64,000 nt of DNA from Xylophilus sp. GOD-11R (GTDB lineage: Bacteria > Pseudomonadota > Gammaproteobacteria > Burkholderiales > Burkholderiaceae_C), in assembly GCF_033546935.1 (NCBI RefSeq), contig NZ_CP137854.1, forward strand, positions 2,666,001 to 2,730,000, in the 5' to 3' direction. The notes beneath the pieces are model-generated. The model was not told the origin of the DNA, did not search any database, and saw only the letters and a program-made list of their open reading frames with translations. Below, piece by piece: positions 36,524 to 44,764 of this stretch. How positions within the stretch are numbered: the stretch's first letter is position 1; each line of letters starts with the position of its first letter. A program made the position numbers and the translations under genes.

Positions 36524-39168
36524 GGCATGGCTTTCTTCGTGGGTTTGAGCGCACCCGCCGGGGGCGTGATCCATTCGCTGTAGCGCCTGGTGGTGCCATA
36601 GCGCCGGCCGACCGTGTAGAGCCTCTGCCCGCGCGCGACCTCCACCTGCCAGCGTGCGCCCTTCTGCGCAAGGATGGTCACCTCGACCACGCCTGCGAAC
36701 GGCACGCCGTCGCTGTCGCGGCCAACATGCAGCAGCCAGTATTTCCGGCCGGCCACGTAAGGCGGCTTGTTGAAGCTCAGGTAACTGTCGCCCGGCAATA
36801 TCCAGCCGATCGAATCGAGCGTCTTCGCATAAAGCGCGATGTTTTCCTGCTCGCTCCTCGAAGGCTTCGCATTCGGATCGGCCTTGTCGATCTGCTGCGA
36901 CAGGCCGCCTCCGCCCGCCGGGTCGGCCGCGGGCGCGGTCTCCGGTGCCCCGGTGTCGTCGGCCGGCGTGTCGCCCGCGTCCGCGCCGGGTTTGGCCCGC
37001 AGGGTCATGACACCCTGGCGCAGCGTTTCGACGACCTCGTCCTCGGTCTTGCCGACGGCCGAACCCAGGCGGTCCAGCAGTTGGTCGACCTCGGCTTCGC
37101 TCAACGGCGGTGTCAGGGATCGGGCCAGGTCCAGCAGCTTCTGCCGCACCGATGCGGTGAACTTCGGCCCGCCCTCGGCAGGCCTCGCCATGCCTTCTAC
37201 CAATCGCTCCGCCGGCGTCCTGCTGGCGCCGGCCGGCGCGCTTGGCGCCGGGTCGCTTTGGGCCTCGGGTTCGGCCGGCTTCTCCGGGGCTGCGGGCGTG
37301 ACGGCGCTCCCGGTGGCGGGCGGCGGGCTGTCGCCGCCGGCACCCGGCGCCACGCCGCGGCGCTTGGCCTCGATCGATTTCTTGATCTGCTCCACGGTCA
37401 GGTCGCCGTCCGGCAGGGAGCCCTTGGCGTGTTCGGTGACCTGCAGCAGGGTTTCGAGCTCTTCCTCCGAGAACTCGTCGCGGTGTCCGGCGATCAGGCG
37501 GGTCAGCTGCTCGGCCTGCGCCCGCTTGGCCTCGTCGAAATTGCCGGACCTGGCGGCCTTCTCCAGCAACGCCTTCAGTTCCGGATCCTTGCGCAAGGCG
37601 TCCTTGATGTCGTCGGGCAGGTGTTGCCCCTTGGCGTCCGCGTTTTTCAGCAGGGTTTCGATCGGGTCTTCGCCGTCGAGGCCGACGCTGGCCTCGGCGC
37701 CCTTGGCCCACAGCGTCAGCGCGGCCAGCGCGGTGACGGCCACCAATGCCCGCTTCAGGGGCGCCGACAGAATCGCCTTGGGGCCGATCTTCGAAAGCAG
37801 CCTCGCCAGCAGGCCCGCAGCGATGACCAGCCCGGCTACCCTGGCCGCTTCAGGCACCGGCTCCATCGGCGGTATTGCCCGGCCGCCCTCCTTCTCGCCG
37901 TCCTTCTCGCCCTTCTTGCCATCCTTCTTGCCGTCTTCCGCCTTGGCTCCCTCCTTCTCGCCGGCCGGGCTCTTCTTGTCGGCGGTGACCGGCACGTCTT
38001 CCGGCTGAGGAACCTTCTTCTCCTTGCGTTTGCGGCAGGTGCAGCCCCGGCGAGCCACGCTGTACGGCGGCTCGCAGAAGTAGCCGTACAGGCCCGGCCG
38101 CATCATGATCACCGCGAGCATTTGCTCCGGGCAGCCGGCAGAGCGAGCCAACTCGTCCGGCATCCGCAGACCCGCCCCCACGGGAATGCGGGTCATCAGT
38201 GGCGTCACGGTGGAAAGCGGAAAGGCGGCCTGCACCATCTCGAAATACCAGGCAAGGTCCTTCATGCCCTGAAGTTCGCCATGGGGTGTGGCCGGCTTGA
38301 TCTCGCCGATCTCCAGGCCGGTGGGCGTGGCCCTTACCAAGTCGAGCCGCCCGTTCTCGTCGCCCGGTGCGGAAAACGCCATTTCGGTCAGCCGACCGAA
38401 TTGCTGAACGCCACCGAGCAAGGTATCGAACGCCCCCTGCACCACCCCGTGCGCCACGCGGCCCGCGTTCTGCGGTCCCTTGCCCGGGTAGGCGGTGTCG
38501 TAGCAGATGCCGCAACCGCCGGCGGCTTCGGTGGTCACCGTGAACCCCTGCACCCGGGCATTGCCCGTGCTCAAGGCCACGCGCGCCGGCTCGCCGCGCA
38601 TCACCCGCTGCGATGCGTCTTCGGCTTCGCGTTCCATCGGCCCGCCGCTGTCGTCCATCGACAGCCGCTGCAGGCTGCCGCCCGCGCCGCGCTGCTGGAC
38701 GGTGTGGGCCAGCTCATGGGCCAGCAGGCCCCGGCCGGCTTGGCTCGCGGTGTCGTAGCGGCCACTGCCGAACACCACGTGCTGGCCGACGGTGTAGGCC
38801 AGCGCATTCACCGATCGCGCCGACTGCGCCGCCGCCACATCGGTATGCACCCGCACCTGGCCGAAGTCGTGGCCGAAGAGCGGTTCGAAGCGTTCGCGCG
38901 CGCCAGCGTCGAGCGGCGATCCGCCGGTCGACAGCACCCGCTGCACACTGGCCGGCACCGGCTGGCCGGTATTGGCTGCACCGCCGGGCTCCGGCCCGCT
39001 CGGGCGTCGCTGCAGCACATGCTTTCGACGGCATTCGTCGCATTCGCCTTCGCTGCCGGCGCTGCACTTGCGTTGCAGCAGGCCGGCGCCGATGGCGGGC
39101 CGGACGGGTAGCGCCGCCGAGGCAATTTTTTTGGCGCGCGTCGTCGAGGCCAGCAGCGCATGGGTCAT
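36520..39168 (-). CDS. DUF4157 eCIS core protein with possible nuclease-like domain
   Basis: 882 residues. The N-terminus has the Cys pattern C35, C43, C46 (KCSAGSEGECDEC). The DUF4157 core (about 83-160) starts with LDAGARERFEPLFGHDFGQV and ends with a metallopeptidase-like HELAH (151-155). About 215-345 is another compact domain with GRLDLVR (D276) and GEIKP (E289-I290-K291), the spacing of a PD-(D/E)XK nuclease. This reading is tentative. A Lys/Glu/Gly-rich linker (380-430), two hydrophobic stretches (443-458 and 473-488) and a long Ala/Glu/Pro-rich part follow, then a beta-rich end of about 100 residues. In known eCIS, DUF4157 proteins are core or cargo proteins. ATGA links lie on both sides. 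Confidence 0.8.
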   Translation of the reverse strand: MTHALLASTTRAKKIASAALPVRPAIGAGLLQRKCSAGSEGECDECRRKHVLQRRPSGPEPGGAANTGQPVPASVQRVLSTGGSPLDAGARERFEPLFGHDFGQVRVHTDVAAAQSARSVNALAYTVGQHVVFGSGRYDTASQAGRGLLAHELAHTVQQRGAGGSLQRLSMDDSGGPMEREAEDASQRVMRGEPARVALSTGNARVQGFTVTTEAAGGCGICYDTAYPGKGPQNAGRVAHGVVQGAFDTLLGGVQQFGRLTEMAFSAPGDENGRLDLVRATPTGLEIGEIKPATPHGELQGMKDLAWYFEMVQAAFPLSTVTPLMTRIPVGAGLRMPDELARSAGCPEQMLAVIMMRPGLYGYFCEPPYSVARRGCTCRKRKEKKVPQPEDVPVTADKKSPAGEKEGAKAEDGKKDGKKGEKDGEKEGGRAIPPMEPVPEAARVAGLVIAAGLLARLLSKIGPKAILSAPLKRALVAVTALAALTLWAKGAEASVGLDGEDPIETLLKNADAKGQHLPDDIKDALRKDPELKALLEKAARSGNFDEAKRAQAEQLTRLIAGHRDEFSEEELETLLQVTEHAKGSLPDGDLTVEQIKKSIEAKRRGVAPGAGGDSPPPATGSAVTPAAPEKPAEPEAQSDPAPSAPAGASRTPAERLVEGMARPAEGGPKFTASVRQKLLDLARSLTPPLSEAEVDQLLDRLGSAVGKTEDEVVETLRQGVMTLRAKPGADAGDTPADDTGAPETAPAADPAGGGGLSQQIDKADPNAKPSRSEQENIALYAKTLDSIGWILPGDSYLSFNKPPYVAGRKYWLLHVGRDSDGVPFAGVVEVTILAQKGARWQVEVARGQRLYTVGRRYGTTRRYSEWITPPAGALKPTKKAMP

Positions 39169-39431
39169 GACCGGCCTTTCGGCACGCGGTCGGCCCGCAG
39201 CGCCCGCGCCAGGGCGACACCGGTATCGTGCGAAGCGCGACCGGCATCCAGGCGCATGGAAGCGCCCGCGAGCCGGGCCTGGCTGCCGAGCGCCCGCCAT
39301 TGCGCCAGCGCTTGCGGCTCGGCGAGTTCACGCGCGAGCTCTGCCTGCAGGCCGCGCGCGACCGCCCCCGGGTCGGCCGCCGAAAGACCGGTGAGAACCA
39401 GCCGGTCGATATGCACGACGACGCGCCTCAT
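39165..39431 (-). CDS. Small conserved eCIS-associated protein
   Basis: 88 residues. It begins MRRVVVHIDRLVLTGLS and continues with an Ala/Leu/Arg-rich helical part (ARGLQAELARELAEPQAL), ending in VPKGRS. A start with a VxIDRLVLxG strand followed by a helix is what I would expect for the small protein that accompanies the DUF4157 gene in this operon class. Function is unknown. It overlaps the AAA+ gene upstream and the DUF4157 gene downstream by ATGA, so it is surely translated as part of the operon. Confidence 0.7.
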   Translation of the reverse strand: MRRVVVHIDRLVLTGLSAADPGAVARGLQAELARELAEPQALAQWRALGSQARLAGASMRLDAGRASHDTGVALARALRADRVPKGRS

Positions 39432-41389
39432 GCCCAGTCCCGCGTTTGTGCGCCGGTCAACGGCTTCTCGCGCTTGGCGGCATCGAGCTGGGCGGCGCGC
39501 AGCAGGTGCGACATGCCCACCGGCGTTGCCTTCTCCGCCGCCAGGAACGCCGCCGCCATCACCACGTTGCGGATCGTGCCGCCGGTGACATCGAGGCGCG
39601 CCAGACGGCCCCAGTCGATGGCCGAAGTCGGCGTCTGGGGCGGAAAGCTGGCCCGCCAGATCGCCTCGCGCTGCGACTGGTCCGGAAACGAGAACAGTAC
39701 GACGAAGCGCAGGCGCCGGGTGAAGGCCGGGTCCAGCGCACTGCGGTGGTTGGTGGTGAGCACCGCCAGTCCCTGGAAGGCTTCCATGCGCTGCAGCAGG
39801 TAGCCGACCTCGATGTTGGCATAGCGGTCATGGCTGTCCTTGACCTCGCTGCGCTTGCCGAAAAGCGCATCGGCCTCGTCGAAAAGCAACATCGCGCCCA
39901 GGTTTTCGGCCGCATCGAACACCTGGCGCAGGTTCTTCTCGGTCTCGCCGATGTATTTGCTGACCACCGCGGACAGGTCGACCCGGTAGAGCGTGAGGTT
40001 GAGCGCGTGGGCCAGCACCTCGGCGGCCAGCGTCTTGCCGGTGCCGCTTTCGCCCGCGAAGAGCGCGCTGATGCCCAGGCCGCGTGCACCCTTGGCGCCG
40101 AAACCCCATTCGTCGTAGACCGTGTGGCGGTGCCGCATGTGCAGCTCGATCTGCCGCAGCGACTGCATCTGTGCTTCGGGCAGCACCAGCTGGCTCCAGC
40201 TTGCGCTGGAATCGATGCGCCGCGCCAGTCCGCCCAGGGTGCCCGGCATGGCGCCTCGACAGGCCGCCCACAGCGCGTCGCCGTCGGGCGGCCCCGATGC
40301 CGCCAGGGCGGCGGCCTTGTCGCCGATGGTGCGGGTACTGAACTGGAACTGCGCGGCCGCCGAAGCCACCATGGTGGCGAGCGCCGGCGCGTCGGCGCCC
40401 AGCGCCTCCTGCCACAAGGCTCGCCGCTCGCTACGGCTCGGGTGCTCCACCGCGTAGGCCAGCACCGGCCTGAGCGATGCCTCGAACCGATCCCAGTCAT
40501 GCCCGGCGAAGCTCCACAGAAACACCACGCCGTGCAGGCGTTGCACCGCGTGCAGCGCCGCCGGGGGCGGCAATTCGTCTGCGAAATCGATGAACCAGGC
40601 GCCTGCGCCGAGCAGAGCTTCGCGCTCACACAAGACGATGAAGTCGGCCAGCTCCGACGCGGATCCCGGCAGCCGGGTGGAATCGATCGCCCACAGCTGC
40701 AGCCCCAGGCGTGCCGCGCATTCGGCAGCGATGTCTTCGCCGCCATGGCGGTCCGGCCCGTACAGATGAACCAGGGGAAGCGGCAGCGGAGAGTCGCGCT
40801 GCGACAGGCCCGAAGACAGCGCGTCGCAAACCTCCGCGTGCGCGGGCGCCATCACGTCCGGTGCCGGCACCGGACGCACCAGCGGTTCCAGGCGCGGGTC
40901 GAGGTAGTCGACACCGGCCAGTGCGTGCAGCACCCGTTCGTCGATCGACAGCTTCGCCGTCGCCAAGCTTGCGCCTGACTCCACGTCGACGAGCCGCCAG
41001 CGGCGCAACGGCCGCCGGGGCGACAAGGCGCTCCAGTGCGGATCGCGCAGATGCTGCAGCGCGAGGCCGAAACTGGCCCATGGCCGGCGCGCGTCGCCGG
41101 TGGCTTCGCCGCACAGGGCGGCGAGCCGGGCGTCCATCTCCACGCCGGCGGCCAGCAGCAGCAGGTCGCGTTCGAAGCTGCTGAGGCCGAAGGCTTCGGC
41201 CATGGAGTCGATCGCCGAGGGCTGCGACAAGGCCGCCAATTCGGCGCGAACCGCTGCCACCTGCTGGTCGGCTCCGTCGGCGACGTGGGGCGACCCGGGT
41301 TCGAGCCGGCCCTTCAACCGGGTGAATTCCGCCACCAGAAGCCGCTGGTTCAGCGCGCTCCAATCGATCAGCCGGTCTGGCGCATTCAT
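39428..41389 (-). CDS. AAA+ ATPase of the eCIS (Afp15-type)
   Basis: 653 residues. The N-terminal 400 residues contain a helical domain and a degenerate nucleotide-fold region (VHLYGPDRHGGEDIA near 207-221, without an intact Walker A). The C-terminal AAA+ module has Walker A GESGTGKT (446-453), Walker B LLFDEAD (501-507) and a sensor asparagine in TTNHRS (N547). This is a two-AAA layout with only the second active, as in Afp15/Pvc15-like proteins. Family knowledge: the ATPase assists particle assembly or effector loading. It lies between the DUF4255 gene and the 88-residue gene with ATGA overlaps on both sides. Confidence 0.9.
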   Translation of the reverse strand: MNAPDRLIDWSALNQRLLVAEFTRLKGRLEPGSPHVADGADQQVAAVRAELAALSQPSAIDSMAEAFGLSSFERDLLLLAAGVEMDARLAALCGEATGDARRPWASFGLALQHLRDPHWSALSPRRPLRRWRLVDVESGASLATAKLSIDERVLHALAGVDYLDPRLEPLVRPVPAPDVMAPAHAEVCDALSSGLSQRDSPLPLPLVHLYGPDRHGGEDIAAECAARLGLQLWAIDSTRLPGSASELADFIVLCEREALLGAGAWFIDFADELPPPAALHAVQRLHGVVFLWSFAGHDWDRFEASLRPVLAYAVEHPSRSERRALWQEALGADAPALATMVASAAAQFQFSTRTIGDKAAALAASGPPDGDALWAACRGAMPGTLGGLARRIDSSASWSQLVLPEAQMQSLRQIELHMRHRHTVYDEWGFGAKGARGLGISALFAGESGTGKTLAAEVLAHALNLTLYRVDLSAVVSKYIGETEKNLRQVFDAAENLGAMLLFDEADALFGKRSEVKDSHDRYANIEVGYLLQRMEAFQGLAVLTTNHRSALDPAFTRRLRFVVLFSFPDQSQREAIWRASFPPQTPTSAIDWGRLARLDVTGGTIRNVVMAAAFLAAEKATPVGMSHLLRAAQLDAAKREKPLTGAQTRDWA

Positions 41390-42720
41390 GTGATCACCAC
41401 CCTTTGATTCAGGAATACCGGCGCCAGAGGCGGCTCCCTCGAAAAATCGATGAAGGCACTCTCGATGCCGTCGATGCGCAGGCGCGCGAGATAAGAGCCG
41501 GGTTGCGCATGGGGCACGACGAACCCGAGTTCGCCGGTGGGCAAGCCGCTGCCCAGCGGCGCATGCTCGTCCTGGCCGAGCACCAGCAGCGCTGTTTGAT
41601 CCGCTCGCAGGGCCGGCAGGAACGCGATGGAAAAGGCAGCGTTGCCGTCGCCGTCACGTGGCACCGCCAGCGGCAGGTTCGTGATGCGGGGCGCGAGGGT
41701 CATGGCGAGCTGGTTGGTCTCGCGGGCCATGCTCTCGCCGGGCCGCGTCAGCCGCGCGCCGACGCGGTACACGCCCACCGGCAGCGTGCCCGCCAGTTCG
41801 GGCGGCAGGGCGAACCGCAGCACGGTGGCGCCGGTGACGTCATCGGCGGTAAGTGCTTCGGCGGCGAGCACCAGGTCGATCTCGAAACGCTCGTTGATCA
41901 GCCTCACTTCGCGCGCATTGCCGTCGAGGTGGTGACCCTGCAGCGTCACCACGTCGCCCAGGGCCACGGCCGGCTGGCGGCCGGGTGCGGTCACGGTGGT
42001 GAGCATCGGCAGCGGCGGCACCACGCTCGCGCCCACCGCCACGCCCCGGTCGCGGCCGGTGACCGGGTCGACCAGGCCACGGCTGAGCACCGGCAGGCCG
42101 GCGCGGCGCGGCAGGCGAGACTCGATCAGCGTGACCGACGCGGTGTAGGCGGCGGTCGGCCGAAAGTGGCTCTGCATCGCGGTCCAGAGCTTGGACATCT
42201 CCTCGGTGTTGAGGTAGTGCGGCGTGAGGCGGATCAGCTCGACCTGGTCTTCCAGCGCCGAATCGGCGAGCGCTCGCAGCGCCGGCGGCAAGCCGGTGCC
42301 GACATCGGGCGACGGGCTCAGGGCCGTGCGGATCGCGGCGCGGGTGAGCACTGGGGTTTCGTGCAGCAGCTGCATGGCGTAGCCGAGCAGGATCTCGGCA
42401 TGCAGGTCGCCGCCGCTGTAGACCGACAGCAGGTAGTGCAGGTCCAGCGCCAGCGGCGGGTTGCTCAGGCGCGAGCGGCCCGAGGCGTCGCGCGAGGGCA
42501 GGCCTTCGTTGCGCCAGCCGGGGTTGGCGGTGACCTGGTAGAGAAACAGGTTGATCTGCGAGGCTTCGGTGCCGCCGGTGGCGACCACGCGGTCGGGGGC
42601 CAGCACGCTGACGTTGACGCTGCTGCCCAGCATGCCGCTGATGTTGTGGTTGATCAGGCCGTCGTTGAGCAGGTCGCGCAGCACGGCCGTGACGCCGGCG
42701 ATGGCCAGCGCGTTGCTCAC
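41386..42720 (-). CDS. DUF4255 (Pvc16-like) tail terminator protein with Ig-like extension
   Basis: 444 residues from a GTG start that overlaps the upstream stop (GTGA). The first 190 residues are DUF4255: LAIAGVTAVLRDLLNDGL, QINLFLYQVTANPGWRNEGLP, LDLHYLLSVYSGGDLHAE and LTPHYLNTEEMSKLW. In Afp/PVC particles this protein caps the tube and sheath. The remaining 250 residues look like two Ig-like (IPT/TIG-type) beta domains (GDVVTLQGHHLDG, ALPPELAGTLPVGVYRV), a fusion often seen in eCIS of this class. The GTG is chosen because MSNALAIAG is the conserved start. Confidence 0.88.
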   Translation of the reverse strand: MSNALAIAGVTAVLRDLLNDGLINHNISGMLGSSVNVSVLAPDRVVATGGTEASQINLFLYQVTANPGWRNEGLPSRDASGRSRLSNPPLALDLHYLLSVYSGGDLHAEILLGYAMQLLHETPVLTRAAIRTALSPSPDVGTGLPPALRALADSALEDQVELIRLTPHYLNTEEMSKLWTAMQSHFRPTAAYTASVTLIESRLPRRAGLPVLSRGLVDPVTGRDRGVAVGASVVPPLPMLTTVTAPGRQPAVALGDVVTLQGHHLDGNAREVRLINERFEIDLVLAAEALTADDVTGATVLRFALPPELAGTLPVGVYRVGARLTRPGESMARETNQLAMTLAPRITNLPLAVPRDGDGNAAFSIAFLPALRADQTALLVLGQDEHAPLGSGLPTGELGFVVPHAQPGSYLARLRIDGIESAFIDFSREPPLAPVFLNQRVVIT

Positions 42721-43466
42721 GGGCGCCTCCGGCCGGCCAGGTAGGCGTCGAGCGAGACCGGCGGCGCGGCGGCGGTCTTGCGGCGTGGGGCGGCCTGTTC
42801 CTGCACCGCGCGGACTTCGATGCGGCCGATGTGGATGTGGACTTCGGCGGTGTCTTCGGCCGTACCGGCGCCCGATGCCGGTGACATGCCGGTCGGCAGG
42901 GCGGCGAGCGGGCTCGCGGTTTGCGCTGGGGCTGCCTCGGGCAGCAGGCGCGGCGCAAGCGTCGGCGGCTGCGAGGTCGCCGGGTGCAGCGTGGGTGTGG
43001 ACGGCCGGGCTGGTCTGGCGATGTCCCTCCGGGGGGCTTCCGATCTCGCCTCGAGGCTGTCGAACGAAGCGGCTGCGGGCGACGGCGCGAAGGCCGGGCG
43101 CACGCTGGCGGCGTGGACGCTTTCCGCCCCGCGTGCGGCGCTTGCATCGGGCGCTGCCATCGGCACGGCCGGCAGCGCTTGCGCCGGTAGCAATGCCGGC
43201 GGCGCGATCGGCGCGGCCGATGCCGGGCCGATCGCCGAGTCCTTGCGCTGCATGGCCGGCCGGCCCGGCAGCGGCTCCACAACGGGGGCCGGGCCTCCCT
43301 CCTCCTCGTCTCCCCTGCGCGCCTCGCCCGCCAGACCCGGCGGCACGGCGGCCACCGCCGGCTCCCACGTGCCGGCGCCGCCGGCATACGCGGCACTGCG
43401 GTCCGGCCGCAGCAGCGGCGCAGTGCCGGCCGCGCGGGTCGCGAGTCGGTGCAGCAGGCCTTTCAT
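42717..43466 (-). CDS. Pro/Ala-rich eCIS protein with short conserved C-terminal motif
   Basis: 249 residues. It starts MKGLLHRLATRAAG; the body (about 20-200) is low-complexity, rich in Ala, Pro and Ser and probably disordered. The last 50 residues hold a compact motif, VHIHIGRIEVRAV, then a spacer and SLDAYLAGRRR. A conserved short end after a disordered arm suggests a docking peptide that binds a partner, perhaps the ATPase or the baseplate protein encoded next to it. The exact family is unknown to me. GTGA and ATGA overlaps tie it to its neighbours. Confidence 0.7.
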   Translation of the reverse strand: MKGLLHRLATRAAGTAPLLRPDRSAAYAGGAGTWEPAVAAVPPGLAGEARRGDEEEGGPAPVVEPLPGRPAMQRKDSAIGPASAAPIAPPALLPAQALPAVPMAAPDASAARGAESVHAASVRPAFAPSPAAASFDSLEARSEAPRRDIARPARPSTPTLHPATSQPPTLAPRLLPEAAPAQTASPLAALPTGMSPASGAGTAEDTAEVHIHIGRIEVRAVQEQAAPRRKTAAAPPVSLDAYLAGRRRP

Positions 43467-44167
43467 GTCGACATCGCCATGGCGAGATATCGCGCGCGGC
43501 GCGCGGCGCCGAGCGCGAGGATTTCGGATTCGGTCCAGCCATAGGCGCGCGCCAGGGTGTGCACCTCCCACAGCAGCGACTGGGCCCGGGCGTCGATCTC
43601 TTCCCAGAGAAAAGCGCCGATGTCGAGCTGCGCGCTATCCCGCGCGCCGCAGGCTTCGCAGCGCAGGTCGAAGCCGATGTCGGCATTGGGATCGAGCGCG
43701 TCCAGCGCCGCCTCGCAAGCCGCCAAGCGCTCGTCGTCGAGCGGTTCGTCGACGCCGGCGTGCGGCTGCAGGCAGCGCGCGGCCAGGCGTCGCGCGGCCT
43801 GGGCGGTGTCTGCTTCGTCGGCCACGGCTGCCAGGTCACGCAGGCTGGCCGGGCGCAGGCGCATGCCGTCCATGCCGGTGCCGGGCGACAGCGACGACGG
43901 CTGCAGCAGCTCGTCGCAGGCCAGGTTCAGTTCGAGCGCCGCGCCGCAATGGCGGCAGTCGGCGCGGCTGCGGATCCGCGCGCCGAAGCTCGCAGCCCGC
44001 AATCGCAACAGCGCCTCGGTGACCGCGCCCAGCGGCAGGTCGACGATGGCCGTGGCCGGCAGCTCGGGCCGCGCCCAGGCGCAGAGCAGCGCCGCACGGT
44101 CGAGCGGATGCAGGCGCGCGCCTTGCTCCCAGAGCGAGAGCACGCTGTCGGGACCGAGTGCAACCAT
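43463..44167 (-). CDS. T4 gp28-like baseplate protein with two CxxC pairs
   Basis: 234 residues. It begins MVALGPDSVLSLWEQGARLHPLDRAALLCAWA and contains GAVTEALLRLRAASFG, characteristic of the small T4 baseplate-like family in eCIS clusters. Four cysteines are arranged as C71-x2-C74 and C170-x2-C173 and could form a zinc knuckle. The C-terminal SLLWEVHTLARAYGWTESEIL is the most typical segment (a helical ALA-x-x-YGW motif shared with phage tail assembly proteins). It starts 55 bases after the tube gene and overlaps the Pro-rich gene by ATGA. Confidence 0.8.
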   Translation of the reverse strand: MVALGPDSVLSLWEQGARLHPLDRAALLCAWARPELPATAIVDLPLGAVTEALLRLRAASFGARIRSRADCRHCGAALELNLACDELLQPSSLSPGTGMDGMRLRPASLRDLAAVADEADTAQAARRLAARCLQPHAGVDEPLDDERLAACEAALDALDPNADIGFDLRCEACGARDSAQLDIGAFLWEEIDARAQSLLWEVHTLARAYGWTESEILALGAARRARYLAMAMST

Positions 44168-44222
44168 GGGCCCACCCTTTGTCGCTCGTCAGAGCATGGA
44201 AGGAAAGACGATCGGTGCGGCC

Positions 44223-44750
44223 TCAGGTGGCCGGTTCGGTGTATTTCGGCTCGGACGGCTCGGCCACGTCGTAGTCGCGTTCCCAGCCCTCGTTCTCCAG
44301 CTTGAGGTGCTGAATGGCCACGGCGTTGCCGTTGGCGTCGAGGTCGGGCAGCGCCTGGTATTCGGAGACCCAGCAGCGGTAGACCTTGTAGGCGATGGCG
44401 AGCTGCCCGGCCTCGTTGAACACCTCGATGATCAGGTCCTTGCGGAAGTCCTTGAGCGACACCTCGGCACCCATGCCCGCGCCGAAGTTCCAGACCTTGT
44501 TGGCCCACTTCTCGAATTCGGTGTCGTGGGTCACGCCGCGCTCCAGCGTGATCGCGTCGAACTTGGTGCGGCCCGGCGACTTGCGCGAACTCGACGGGTC
44601 GCCGCCCTCGCGGTGCTCGACCAGGTCGGTGGAGCGCTTGAGCGCGCCCACCTTGGAGATGCCGGCCACGTAGCGGCCGTCCCACTTCACCCTGAACTTG
44701 AAGTTCTTGTAGGGGTCGAACCGGGTCGCGTTGACGCTGAACTGAGCCAT
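44223..44750 (-). CDS. Tail tube protein (gp19/Afp1-type)
   Basis: 175 residues, the normal length for Hcp-like tube proteins of contractile systems. Typical are the start MAQFSVNATRFDPYKNFKFR, the GISKVGALKRSTDLVEHREG segment with the conserved REGG/DP turn, and TLERGVTHDTEFEKWANKV. The tube is expelled on contraction and carries cargo. A strong GGAGGGAGA ribosome-binding site precedes ATG. It follows the sheath gene by 14 bases. Only one gp19-type tube gene is visible, whereas Afp and PVC clusters have two. Confidence 0.95.
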   Translation of the reverse strand: MAQFSVNATRFDPYKNFKFRVKWDGRYVAGISKVGALKRSTDLVEHREGGDPSSSRKSPGRTKFDAITLERGVTHDTEFEKWANKVWNFGAGMGAEVSLKDFRKDLIIEVFNEAGQLAIAYKVYRCWVSEYQALPDLDANGNAVAIQHLKLENEGWERDYDVAEPSEPKYTEPAT

Positions 44751-44764
44751 GGTCTCCCTCCCGC

